Shown one piece after another: positions 1 to 5,775 of a stretch of DNA of 10,239 nucleotides. Positions within the stretch are counted from its first letter, which is position 1. Each line of letters starts with the position of its first letter. The position numbers and the translations under genes were made by a program. Source of the DNA: Syntrophomonadaceae bacterium (GTDB lineage Bacteria; Bacillota; Syntrophomonadia; Syntrophomonadales; Syntrophomonadaceae); NCBI GenBank assembly GCA_028683995.1, contig JAQUGU010000046.1:1-10239 (forward strand). The letters are read 5' to 3'. The notes under the pieces are model-generated. The model ran no database searches. It saw only the letters and a list, made by a program, of their open reading frames with translations, and was not told where the DNA came from.

Positions 1-959
1 GCCAACTTCAAGCTCAGGGCTACCAGAATATTATAGTTGTTCCCCGGGAAGAGTTGGACCTGCTGGAGCAGGAAGCGGTTTATCGCCTTTTTGCCCGGGA
101 AGAGCCTGAGTATGTATTTCTGGCTGCGGCTCGGGTAGGTGGTATAGAAGCTAATCGCAGTTTCCCCGCCCAGTTTATCCGGGAAAACCTCTTAATCCAG
201 ACCCATGTTATTGATGCTGCCTATCATCATGGTGTTAGGAAACTTCTTTTTTTAGGTTCCTCCTGTATATATCCCGGTCTTGCACCCCAGCCATTAAAGG
301 AGGAGTATCTCTTAAACGGCAGGTTGGAAGAAACTAATGAGGCCTATGCCATAGCCAAGATTGCTGGAATAAAGATGTGCCAGGCTTATAACCGGCAATA
401 TGGAGCTAATTTTATTTCCGTCATGCCCACTAACCTGTATGGACCAGGTGATAATTTTGATCTTAATACTTCCCATGTTCTGCCCGCCCTGATTAAAAAA
501 TTCCATGAAGCTAAAATCAGGCAGGATGAACAGGTAGTAGTCTGGGGTTCGGGCAAGCCCCGGCGGGAGTTCCTCCATGTTGACGATCTGGCTGCTGCCT
601 GTATATTTCTCATGAATAATTATGAGCACTCTGAAATTATTAATATTGGCAGCGGTAAAGACATCAGCATCGCCGATTTGGCGGTACTGGTAAAAAACAT
701 TGTGGGCTACGAGGGCAAGATTATTTATGATCATAGTAAACCTGATGGAACTCCCCGTAAACTGCTGGATGTAAGTAAATTAACGACCCTGGGCTGGCAG
801 CCCCAAATAACCCTAAGACAGGGAATAGAGTCAACTTATCGCTGGTTTACAGATATATTTCACGGGAACGGTCATATATTAACCACCTATAATTGCGGAG
901 TACACATAAGCACCGATGGAAATGGCTTGATGGACTCTTCCTCGACGGGGAATACATAA
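1..959 (+). CDS. fcl: GDP-L-fucose synthase, 5' truncated by the window
   Basis: This enzyme is an NADPH-dependent 3,5-epimerase/4-reductase of the extended SDR family. It turns GDP-4-keto-6-deoxy-mannose into GDP-L-fucose in the cytoplasm. The reading frame is open from base 3, with no stop before 957-959, so the gene starts outside the window; the TTG at 54 is only an internal codon. About 20-25 N-terminal residues, including the Rossmann GxxGxxG, are missing. Visible family motifs are LAAARVGGI, LFLGSSCIYP (catalytic Ser), YAIAKIAG (YxxxK), SVMPTNLYGP, WGSGKPRREFLHVDD and KPDGTPRKLLDV, all close to the E. coli Fcl pattern as I recall it. The family normally ends near the YRWF segment; here about 30 further residues follow, ending just before a palindromic repeat, and they look like read-through into non-homologous DNA. 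A gmd gene would be expected upstream. The downstream fucosyltransferase fits the pathway. Confidence 0.94.
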   Translation, partial: QLQAQGYQNIIVVPREELDLLEQEAVYRLFAREEPEYVFLAAARVGGIEANRSFPAQFIRENLLIQTHVIDAAYHHGVRKLLFLGSSCIYPGLAPQPLKEEYLLNGRLEETNEAYAIAKIAGIKMCQAYNRQYGANFISVMPTNLYGPGDNFDLNTSHVLPALIKKFHEAKIRQDEQVVVWGSGKPRREFLHVDDLAAACIFLMNNYEHSEIINIGSGKDISIADLAVLVKNIVGYEGKIIYDHSKPDGTPRKLLDVSKLTTLGWQPQITLRQGIESTYRWFTDIFHGNGHILTTYNCGVHISTDGNGLMDSSSTGNT

Positions 960-961
960 GC

Positions 962-988
962 TGTAGGGGCGAACCCGTGTGTTCGCCC
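962..988 (+). repeat. Palindromic REP-like element, copy 1
   Basis: Arms GGGCGAAC (967-974) and GTTCGCCC (981-988) enclose the loop CCGTGT, preceded by TGTAG. The copies near 4516 and 4629 have the same loop and the same TGTAGG lead but arms GGGCAGAC/GTCTGCCC. The arm change is matched on both sides, so pairing is kept. It begins three bases after the fcl stop codon and could also act as a weak hairpin for the end of that transcript, although no T-run follows. Confidence 0.75.
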
Positions 989-1043
989 GCGGTCAGTAGC
1001 TTTATAACTGCCAGGTTTGACCTGCGGGACTCTGTTATTGGCT

Positions 1044-1069
1044 GGGCAGACACATGGGTCTCCCCCTAT
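1044..1069 (-). repeat. Palindromic REP-like element, inverted degenerate copy 2
   Basis: GGGCAGAC (1044-1051) is followed by ACATGG and GTCTCCCC (1058-1065), then CTAT. This is the reverse-strand form of the 4516 element: its loop complements CCATGT against CCGTGT. One arm base is changed, which breaks perfect pairing. With the copy at 962-988 it forms an inverted pair separated by about 55 bases, filling the gap between fcl and the fucosyltransferase gene. Confidence 0.6.
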
Positions 1070-1109
1070 AATTTCTCACACCTCACTTTTACTTATAGGA
1101 GGTTTTATC

Positions 1110-2099
1110 ATGATTAAAGTTAAGTTGAGTACCGATTTTCCTTATGAACCGATAATACGCCAGACTCCCGGGCGACGTGGTATCTGGGGTGATTGCCAGT
1201 TTTATATAAATAGCCCGGTAAATGATTGCGATTATTGGGTGGTATATAATGGAGTATCAGAGCCTGAGACTGCTTATTGCCCCCCTCAGAACACTATTCT
1301 CATAACCGGAGAACCACCCAGCATACTTGATTATCCGGCAACCTATACCTCGCAATTTGCCCGCGTGGTGAGCTGTCACCGTCATATATCCCATCCCCGT
1401 TTGATACTGAACCAGACCGGACTTAGCTGGCATACCGGCAGGGTGCTGGTAGATATTAAAAACCGCCAGAGCATTACTAACCGGGATTACGATGATTTTA
1501 AGGATATGCATACTTTACCCAAGAGCAAGCTGATGTCGGTTATTACTTCCAGCAAAGACTTTACCGAGGGACATCAAAAAAGGCTTAATTTTGTTAGAAG
1601 GCTAAAGGATTATTTCGGAGAGGATATTGATGTTTTCGGACGTGGCATACGTGAAGTGGATGATAAATGGGATGCGATCAGCCCCTATAAATACCATATT
1701 GCCCTGGAGAATTCGGTCTATCCCCATTACTGGACCGAGAAATTAAGCGATGTTTACCTGTCCGGGGCTTATCCTATTTACTACGGTTGTCCCAACCTGG
1801 AAGATTATTTTCCAGCTGCTGCCTATACCCGGATTAATATAGATGATGTGGAGGGGGCAATCCGAACCATTGAGGAATGTATCCGTGAGAGGCGCTATGA
1901 AGCATCATTGGATAGAATAATTGAGGCCAGGAATCTGGTACTGGATCACTATAACCTTTTTGCTCTTATTGCTGAATTGGTTAGAGAGCCAGTAGCCACA
2001 AAGAAGAAGATAGTAGTAACTGCAGGCCAGTCGGTAAGTAGTGTTGTCAGTCATCAGACAAAGGCTAAAGCAAGAATAAGCTTTTATCCTCAGGAGTAA
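1110..2099 (+). CDS. Glycosyltransferase family 10 (alpha-1,3/4-fucosyltransferase-like)
   Basis: The predicted 329-residue protein probably transfers fucose from GDP-fucose to a glycan acceptor in the cytoplasm or at the membrane face. The C-terminal half carries the family 10 nucleotide-sugar signature: YKYHIALENS (193-202), YWTEKL (207-212) and a following LSGAYPIYYG (217-226). This matches the FxxxxENS...YxTEKL...GAxPV pattern of fucosyltransferases. The N-terminal half has WVVYNG and ILITGEPPS (63-71), typical of the acceptor-side domain. The ATG at 1110 is chosen because AGGAGG (1097-1102) lies seven bases upstream; the longer open frame from 1017 would begin inside repeat DNA. No signal peptide, membrane segment or Helicobacter-type C-terminal heptad repeat is visible; the tail after about 292 is lysine-rich and not family-like. 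Position after GDP-fucose synthase supports fucose as donor. The acceptor and linkage cannot be read from the sequence. Confidence 0.86.
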   Translation: MIKVKLSTDFPYEPIIRQTPGRRGIWGDCQFYINSPVNDCDYWVVYNGVSEPETAYCPPQNTILITGEPPSILDYPATYTSQFARVVSCHRHISHPRLILNQTGLSWHTGRVLVDIKNRQSITNRDYDDFKDMHTLPKSKLMSVITSSKDFTEGHQKRLNFVRRLKDYFGEDIDVFGRGIREVDDKWDAISPYKYHIALENSVYPHYWTEKLSDVYLSGAYPIYYGCPNLEDYFPAAAYTRINIDDVEGAIRTIEECIRERRYEASLDRIIEARNLVLDHYNLFALIAELVREPVATKKKIVVTAGQSVSSVVSHQTKAKARISFYPQE

Positions 2100-2102
2100 T
2101 GG

Positions 2103-2165
2103 TTGACAGGGGGACGGGGTTGTTGACACACTTTGAGTGTGTCAACAACCCCGTCCCCCTGTCAA
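2103..2165. repeat. Perfect 30-bp inverted repeat (3-base loop) between convergent genes
   Basis: Bases 2103-2132 are exactly complementary to 2136-2165 with loop TTG at 2133-2135. The arms contain TTGACAGGGGGACGGGG and TTGACACACT. Bases 2166-2180 repeat a near-copy of the outer right arm (CCCCGTCCCCCCTGT), so a partial third unit is present. The element starts four bases after the GT10 stop codon and the extra unit runs to the GT2 stop codon. It could act as a bidirectional terminator or RNA-stabilising hairpin, though neither side has a clear T-run. The GGGGACGG core resembles a mobile intergenic repeat type I recall from anaerobic Firmicutes; that link is from memory. Confidence 0.9.
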
Positions 2166-2179
2166 CCCCGTCCCCCCTG

Positions 2180-2944
2180 TTACCTGCTGGCTATCGAATG
2201 GTAATCATCGGTGCGGGCTATTACCTGGCAATCTTGTAGTATGCGGGCTTCACTATCCTGCCAGGTATGAGAACCGATATTTAATCGTCTTATTCCCACA
2301 AAATTAAAGCGGTCATTAGAGTAAATCCGGATATTGTTTCTTACACAGTCCCGGCAGAACTCTACATCTTCACCAGCATTAAGATTTCGGAAGCGGATAC
2401 GTTGTACAATATCTTTTCGGATAAGCATAGTTGCTCCGGTAACCTTGTCTACAAAGCTGTTTTCACGGCCTGGTGCGAAAAGAGCCAGGGTTCTGCTGCC
2501 TTCGAAATAGAGAAACCAGCTGGCTTTACCTACTACTCCAGCCCCGCTATTTTCCAGGGCTGCTACGGCATTATTTAAATATGCAGGAGCATAGTAATCA
2601 TCATCGTCGAATTTGGCAACATAGTCATAAATGGCTTGATTGGTCGCATAATTAAGGCATGTTCCCTGGCCGATTTTCTCATCGATTCTAAGTACTTTCA
2701 CATTTGGGTATTGGACTGCTTGCCTTCTCCAATGTTCCATATTAATAGCATTGTTATTTACAACAATAATTAATTCTTTAGGAGAAAAATCTTGCCGCAA
2801 ATAGTTATTAAGTATGTTTTGCAGGTAAGCCGGACGCTTGGTACAGGTTATAATTGATACTCCACGCAGGTTTGCTTGTGCCTGCATACAGGTATTAATC
2901 CGATATGACCTCTTGTTGCTTACAGTTATGATCGGGTTACTCAT
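2180..2944 (-). CDS. Glycosyltransferase family 2 (GT-A fold)
   Basis: The 254-residue predicted cytoplasmic glycosyltransferase probably uses a nucleotide sugar. The family 2 core starts with VSIITCTKRPAYLQNILNNY (29-48) and continues through ELIIVVNNN (57-65) and GQGTCLNYA (92-100). It reaches the metal-binding DxD-type motif KFDDDDYYAP (111-120), then VTGATMLIRKDI (168-179) and GEDVEFCRDC (191-200), the ED acid position of inverting GT-A enzymes. No membrane segment is visible. The start at 2944 has AGGGGG seven bases upstream on the minus strand. The first 25 residues precede the family core and could be an over-long start, but no better start with a ribosome binding site is visible. It lies 68 bases downstream of the kinase-fold gene on the same strand, probably one transcript, and converges with the fucosyltransferase gene. 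Donor and acceptor are unknown. Confidence 0.86.
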   Translation of the reverse strand: MSNPIITVSNKRSYRINTCMQAQANLRGVSIITCTKRPAYLQNILNNYLRQDFSPKELIIVVNNNAINMEHWRRQAVQYPNVKVLRIDEKIGQGTCLNYATNQAIYDYVAKFDDDDYYAPAYLNNAVAALENSGAGVVGKASWFLYFEGSRTLALFAPGRENSFVDKVTGATMLIRKDIVQRIRFRNLNAGEDVEFCRDCVRNNIRIYSNDRFNFVGIRRLNIGSHTWQDSEARILQDCQVIARTDDYHSIASR

Positions 2945-3012
2945 TTAATGACCCCCTGATAATCTTGATTTTGCTTTATTGAGCAGGTATTTACCGGTTA
3001 AATGATTTAACA

Positions 3013-3588
3013 CTAAGGCTTAAGATGTCGGGACAAACTGGATACCAAGCGTATAAACTCATCGGAATGTAGTTGTAACTTTTCATGCTCCAGAACATAA
3101 GCTGGTATTTCCTGCTCTAAAACCCATTCCAAAAATTGGATTTCGTCCATGTCTATAATTTCCTCGGTCATAATTGCCTGATCATAGTCAACCAGGCAGG
3201 TTACTTTGCCATCAAATATGATATTCCTCGGATGCAGGTCTCCCTGGTATACTCCCAGGCGTTTTTGTTCAAATAAAGCTAGGAGAATATCGGCCAGCAT
3301 GGGTTGGCCATTAGGGATAATCCTTTCTTCAATAAAATAAGGGTAGCCGTTATTCAGTTTCCCATTAGCTAGAAGCCGGGGACAACTTTTGCAGTGGTGA
3401 GAATTAAGGTGTTTTATGACCTGCACCTCTTCATTCAGGGTTCGTAATTTCATTTCATTAGGGCAAATTTCAATTTTAATGATTTGGTTATCAGATAGTC
3501 CAATATAGTGGGTGGTGCTTTCCGATTGTAATAGATTAAAAGTAATACCATCTATCGTAATAGATTCTAAGAAAGATTCATCGTGCAT
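3013..3588 (-). CDS. Small kinase-fold protein (APH/lipopolysaccharide-kinase-like)
   Basis: The predicted 191-residue protein has the bones of a protein-kinase-like phosphotransferase. IIKIE (36-40) supplies the ATP-binding lysine. LNEEVQVIKHL (51-61) supplies the helix-C glutamate. The catalytic loop is YQGDLHPRNIIF (114-125, Asp117 and Asn122). VDYDQA (133-138) takes the place of DFG, with a metal-binding Asp at 134. The His usually found before GDLH is Gln115. The protein is shorter than typical APH or Kdo/heptose kinases, with a compact N-lobe and a short helical tail. Cys66 and Cys69 form a CxxC between the lobes. The ATG at 3588 follows AAGGGGTGAT with proper spacing. Cotranscription with the downstream GT2 gene suggests a sugar, lipid or glycan substrate, but a Ser/Thr protein substrate is equally possible. 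A pseudokinase is less likely because the key residues are present. Confidence 0.7.
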   Translation of the reverse strand: MHDESFLESITIDGITFNLLQSESTTHYIGLSDNQIIKIEICPNEMKLRTLNEEVQVIKHLNSHHCKSCPRLLANGKLNNGYPYFIEERIIPNGQPMLADILLALFEQKRLGVYQGDLHPRNIIFDGKVTCLVDYDQAIMTEEIIDMDEIQFLEWVLEQEIPAYVLEHEKLQLHSDEFIRLVSSLSRHLKP

Positions 3589-3680
3589 CTAAATCACCCC
3601 TTGTTAAACCCTCACATTTTCATCATATTCTTTTACCAGGAAATCGGTGTCATAAGGCCAGTTTTACTTGCTGTTACATT

Positions 3681-3710
3681 GCATAAAAGTTATGGGCAAA
3701 GCTCAAAATA
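3681..3710 (+). promoter_or_regulatory. Candidate sigma-G-type (forespore) promoter for the dodecin gene
   Basis: GCATA at 3681-3685, an 18-base spacer, then CAAAATA at 3704-3710. The Bacillus sigma-G consensus is roughly GHATR-N18-CATNHTA, so the -35 matches fully and the -10 has one mismatch. A start near 3717 would leave a short leader that still includes the AAAGGAGG ribosome binding site (3723-3730). A housekeeping alternative, TTGCTG (3668) with TATGGG (3691), is weaker. The sequence is AT-rich, so a chance match is possible. Confidence 0.35.
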
Positions 3711-3738
3711 CAAGTAAATAATAAAGGAGGCATTAAAT

Positions 3739-3933
3739 ATGCAAGTAAAGATTGCTGAATTTGTAGGTGAGTCACCTAATAGCTGGCAGGAAGCTATAGA
3801 AAATGCAGTAGGCGAAGCTTCCCAGAGTTTAAACAAAATAACCGGTGTGGAAGTGTATAACTGGACGGCAGATTGTCAGCAGAATAAGATAATTGAATAC
3901 AAAGCTAACATTAAAATAGCTTATGTAGAGTAA
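3739..3933 (+). CDS. Dodecin-family small protein
   Basis: The 64-residue protein matches the dodecin pattern: a first beta strand (KIAEFVGES), a helix (SWQEAIENAVGEASQSLNKI) and two further strands (GVEVYNWTADC and IIEYKANIKIAYVE). Dodecins form hollow 12-subunit spheres that store flavins, and some relatives bind other ligands. The flavin-stacking Trp near position 36 of the archaeal and mycobacterial proteins is Gly36 here, and the nearby ligand-binding Gln in the last strand is Lys55, so flavin binding is doubtful. The only Trp nearby is W42, displaced by six positions. The ATG at 3739 has AAAGGAGG eight bases upstream. The gene stands alone: it has its own upstream region and a hairpin terminator before spoVAC. 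Family assignment is fairly sure; ligand and role are not. Confidence 0.82.
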   Translation: MQVKIAEFVGESPNSWQEAIENAVGEASQSLNKITGVEVYNWTADCQQNKIIEYKANIKIAYVE

Positions 3934-3951
3934 CCTTCTGGTGCTGATTCT

Positions 3952-3979
3952 AACAACATCTCTTAGGAGATGTTGTTTT
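3952..3979 (+). terminator. Rho-independent-type terminator after the dodecin gene
   Basis: An 11-bp perfect stem (3952-3962 with 3967-3977) encloses loop TTAG and is followed by a T-rich stretch (TTGTTTTCATTT including the end of the stem). It lies about 20 bases after the dodecin stop and should separate the dodecin transcript from spoVAC. Confidence 0.75.
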
Positions 3980-4019
3980 CATTTATAGCATAAGCAGAGT
4001 AGTAAATGCCAATAATAAC

Positions 4020-4036
4020 AGGAGGCGAGTTTTTTG
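4020..4036 (+). promoter_or_regulatory. Ribosome binding site and TTG start of spoVAC
   Basis: AGGAGG at 4020-4025 is followed after eight bases by TTG at 4034. No ATG or GTG in frame nearby has a comparable site, and starting here gives a SpoVAC-like N-terminus, so TTG is taken as the start. Confidence 0.8.
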
Positions 4037-4498
4037 GAAATACCAAATGCCGAAAACTTAAAACAGGCAGAAATAGATGAATATGATAGCCTGGTTCAAC
4101 AGCTTAAACCAAAGCCACCCCTCCTAAAACACTGTTTCTGGGCCTTTGTGGTCGGGGGACTAATTTGTGTGCTGGCCCAGATAATACTGGATTTCCTGCA
4201 GGCTGGCGGAATGGGTCAGACTGATGCCAGTTCAGTAACCTCGGTAATTATGATATTTCTGGGAGCATTACTAACTGGTATTGGTGTTTACGATAAACTG
4301 GGAAAAACTGCGGGGGCAGGTTCTATAGTACCTATAACTGGTTTTTCCAATGTTATTGTGGCATCAGCCATGGAGTTTAAGCGAGAAGGCTATATTTTTG
4401 GAGTAGGAGCTCATATTTTCAGTATTGCCGGTCCTACCCTGGTTTTCGGTTTTGCCGTTTCTACTCTAATTGGTTTAATAAAGCTGTTGTTTATGTAA
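4034..4498 (+). CDS. spoVAC: Stage V sporulation protein AC, SpoVA channel subunit
   Basis: SpoVAC is an inner forespore membrane protein of the SpoVA complex, which takes up dipicolinic acid during spore maturation and releases it at germination. In Bacillus it has been described as a mechanosensitive-type channel. The predicted 154 residues match the family in length. A polar N-terminus (1-30) ends in the typical KPKPPLLKHCFWAFVVGGLIC entry to the first membrane segment (about 34-55). Then come a second segment (66-87), the conserved loop GVYDKLGKTAGAGSIVPITGFSN (84-106) and hydrophobic segments about 105-112 and 126-152. The start is TTG at 4034. The gene follows a terminator, so it needs its own promoter, which I could not place convincingly. 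It is separated from spoVAD by 200 bases of repeats, where tight packing is usual. Confidence 0.95.
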   Translation: MEIPNAENLKQAEIDEYDSLVQQLKPKPPLLKHCFWAFVVGGLICVLAQIILDFLQAGGMGQTDASSVTSVIMIFLGALLTGIGVYDKLGKTAGAGSIVPITGFSNVIVASAMEFKREGYIFGVGAHIFSIAGPTLVFGFAVSTLIGLIKLLFM

Positions 4499-4500
4499 GG

Positions 4501-4658
4501 CGTAAGGGGTTGTAGGGGCAGACCCGTGTGTCTGCCCGGCCGAGCGCAAACCCTGGTATTCAACCATTCTCGGTTGAGAATTACTAACCCAGGGTGAGGC
4601 GTAAGGCGTAAGGCGTGAGGGGTTGTAGGGGCAGACCCGTGTGTCTGCCCGGCCGAGC
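4501..4658 (+). repeat. Two direct 41-bp identical copies of the REP-like element around a hairpin spacer
   Basis: Bases 4505-4545 and 4618-4658 are identical over 41 positions, offset 113. Each contains the palindrome GGGCAGAC-CCGTGT-GTCTGCCC (4516-4537 and 4629-4650) and ends in GGCCGAGC. Each is preceded by the heptad CGTAAGG or CGTGAGG. The spacer holds an imperfect hairpin (4550-4595): outer arms ACCCTGG/CCAGGGT and inner arms CAACC/GGTTG. The block fills most of the spoVAC-spoVAD gap and contains no gene. Confidence 0.9.
4593..4620 (+). repeat. Heptamer tandem repeat, (G/C)GT(A/G)AGG x4
   Basis: The units are GGTGAGG (4593), CGTAAGG (4600), CGTAAGG (4607) and CGTGAGG (4614), in exact 7-base register and running into the second REP-like copy. 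An isolated CGTAAGG at 4501-4507 precedes the first copy in the same way. Confidence 0.85.
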
Positions 4659-4686
4659 TATATATGCTGCTAGTGATAGTGGCAAG

Positions 4687-4701
4687 ATGGAGGTTGTTAT
4701 G
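4687..4701 (+). promoter_or_regulatory. Ribosome binding site deciding the spoVAD start
   Basis: GGAGG at 4689-4693 lies inside an in-frame ATG-GAG-GTT and is well placed for the ATG at 4699 (MPGPKKRG). The upstream in-frame ATGs at 4687 and 4615 lack good sites, and the 4615 one lies within repeat DNA. Confidence 0.7.
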
Positions 4702-5709
4702 CCGGGACCTAAGAAAAGAGGCATGCAAACAGTAATATTTGATAATCCTGCAATTCTGGCCTCCTGGGCTTCCGTGGTGGGGCCGAAGGAAGGGGAAGGA
4801 CCGTGGGGAAATGATTTCGATATTATTATGCCGGATTACCTGCTGGGGGAGGAGACCTGGGAAAAAGCAGAAAACAAAATGCTTAAGCAAACTGTAGAAC
4901 TGGCTCTAAATAAAGCAGGCCTGCAAAATAATGAGGCTGAATTATTACTGGCAGGTGACCTGTTAAACCAACTGGTGGCATCAAATTTTGCGGCGGCGGA
5001 ACTGAGTATACCATTCCTGGGATTATATGGAGCCTGTTCAACTATGGTTCAAGCCTTATTAACTGGTTCTATGCTGATTGATGGCGGCTTTTTTGAACGA
5101 GTAGTGACAGCGGCTTGCAGCCATCACTATTCAGCGGAAAGGCAGTTTCGCTTTCCTACCGAACAGGGGGTACAGAAACCTCCCAGTTCCCAATGGACAG
5201 CTACTGCTGCCGGTGCGGTAGTTTTAGAATCTTCAGGGACCGGGCCACGGATTACCAGTGCCACTATTGGCAGGGTAGTAGATATGGGGCAAAGTGATGT
5301 TAATGATATGGGAAGTGCCATGGCTCCGGCAGCAGCAGATACTATAAAAATGCACCTGCAGGATCTCAACCTGTTACCTGATTACTATGATTTAGTAGTA
5401 ACAGGAGACCTGGGTAAGGTGGGAATGGCTATACTGGGGCAGCTTTTTGGCAAAGAAGGTGTAGTACCCCCGCCCAATCACAGTGATTGTGGTGTTTTAC
5501 TTTTTGACGAAAAACAAGAAATAGGCTCAGGAGGAAGTGGTTGTGGCTGTTGTGCTTCCATGTTCTGTGGTCCTTTGCTAAAGAAAATGATTAAGGCGGA
5601 GATTAAAAAATTATTGCTGGTAGGTACCGGCGCTCTGATGAGTCCCACTACCAATTTTCAGGGAAGCACTATTCCAGCAATAGCGCACGCGGTAGCTATT
5701 GAGTATTAA
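4699..5709 (+). CDS. spoVAD: Stage V sporulation protein AD, dipicolinate-binding SpoVA subunit
   Basis: SpoVAD is the soluble, membrane-associated SpoVA component. It has a thiolase/beta-ketoacyl-synthase-like fold and binds dipicolinic acid in Bacillus. The predicted 336 residues are nearly the Bacillus length. Family motifs are VGPKEGEGPWG (27-37), LLAGDLLNQ (83-91), PFLGLYGACSTM (105-116, with the thiolase-like Cys113), SSHNA-type CSHHYSAERQFRFPTEQG (140-157), DMGSAMAPAAADT (203-215), VVTGDLGKVG (233-242), NHSDCGVLLFD (260-270), GGSGCGCCAS (278-287) and VGTGALMSPT (308-317). The start at 4699 is set by GGAGG at 4689-4693 and by homology. It lies between spoVAC and spoVAE on the same strand, with repeat DNA on both sides. 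No damage is visible. Expression in the forespore is inferred from the family. Confidence 0.97.
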   Translation: MPGPKKRGMQTVIFDNPAILASWASVVGPKEGEGPWGNDFDIIMPDYLLGEETWEKAENKMLKQTVELALNKAGLQNNEAELLLAGDLLNQLVASNFAAAELSIPFLGLYGACSTMVQALLTGSMLIDGGFFERVVTAACSHHYSAERQFRFPTEQGVQKPPSSQWTATAAGAVVLESSGTGPRITSATIGRVVDMGQSDVNDMGSAMAPAAADTIKMHLQDLNLLPDYYDLVVTGDLGKVGMAILGQLFGKEGVVPPPNHSDCGVLLFDEKQEIGSGGSGCGCCASMFCGPLLKKMIKAEIKKLLLVGTGALMSPTTNFQGSTIPAIAHAVAIEY

Positions 5710-5714
5710 ATAGT

Positions 5715-5749
5715 CGTCGGACGTCAGACGTAAGGGGAGAAGAGTAAGG
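5715..5749 (+). repeat. Degenerate heptamer array upstream of spoVAE
   Basis: Read in 7-base register, the units are CGTCGGA (5715), CGTCAGA (5722), CGTAAGG (5729), GGAGAAG (5736) and AGTAAGG (5743). Two units match the (A/C)GT(A/G)AGG consensus found upstream of spoVAD and of the activase gene. The array ends nine bases before the spoVAE ribosome binding site. Confidence 0.6.
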
Positions 5750-5775
5750 GGTGATTATGGAGGTGAGTGTGATAG

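Noticed and set aside
1017..1109. Extended N-terminus of the fucosyltransferase gene from 1017
   Set aside because: It reads through the degenerate REP-like copy and has no ribosome binding site; AGGAGG points to 1110.
893..1117. Small plus-strand open frame between fcl and the fucosyltransferase
   Set aside because: It consists mostly of repeat DNA, overlaps both neighbours and lacks a ribosome binding site.
3622..3653. Minus-strand ATGACA / TATGAT promoter for the kinase-GT2 pair
   Set aside because: Both hexamers are good matches (5 of 6), but the 20-base spacer is too long for a normal sigma-A promoter.
3988..4017. GCATA-N18-AATAATA upstream of spoVAC as a sigma-G promoter
   Set aside because: The spacing and -35 fit, but transcription would start near 4024, within the AGGAGG ribosome binding site, leaving spoVAC without a usable leader.
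4501..4658. CRISPR array
   Set aside because: There are only two copies with one spacer, the repeat is 41 bp with a REP-like palindrome, and no cas gene is nearby.
4615..4698. Extended N-terminus of SpoVAD from 4615
   Set aside because: The extra residues are encoded by the repeat, and the Bacillus protein begins at the equivalent of the 4699 start.
4411..4890. Minus-strand open frame across the spoVAC-spoVAD gap
   Set aside because: It overlaps two clear spoVA genes and the repeat copies, and its product has no recognisable pattern.
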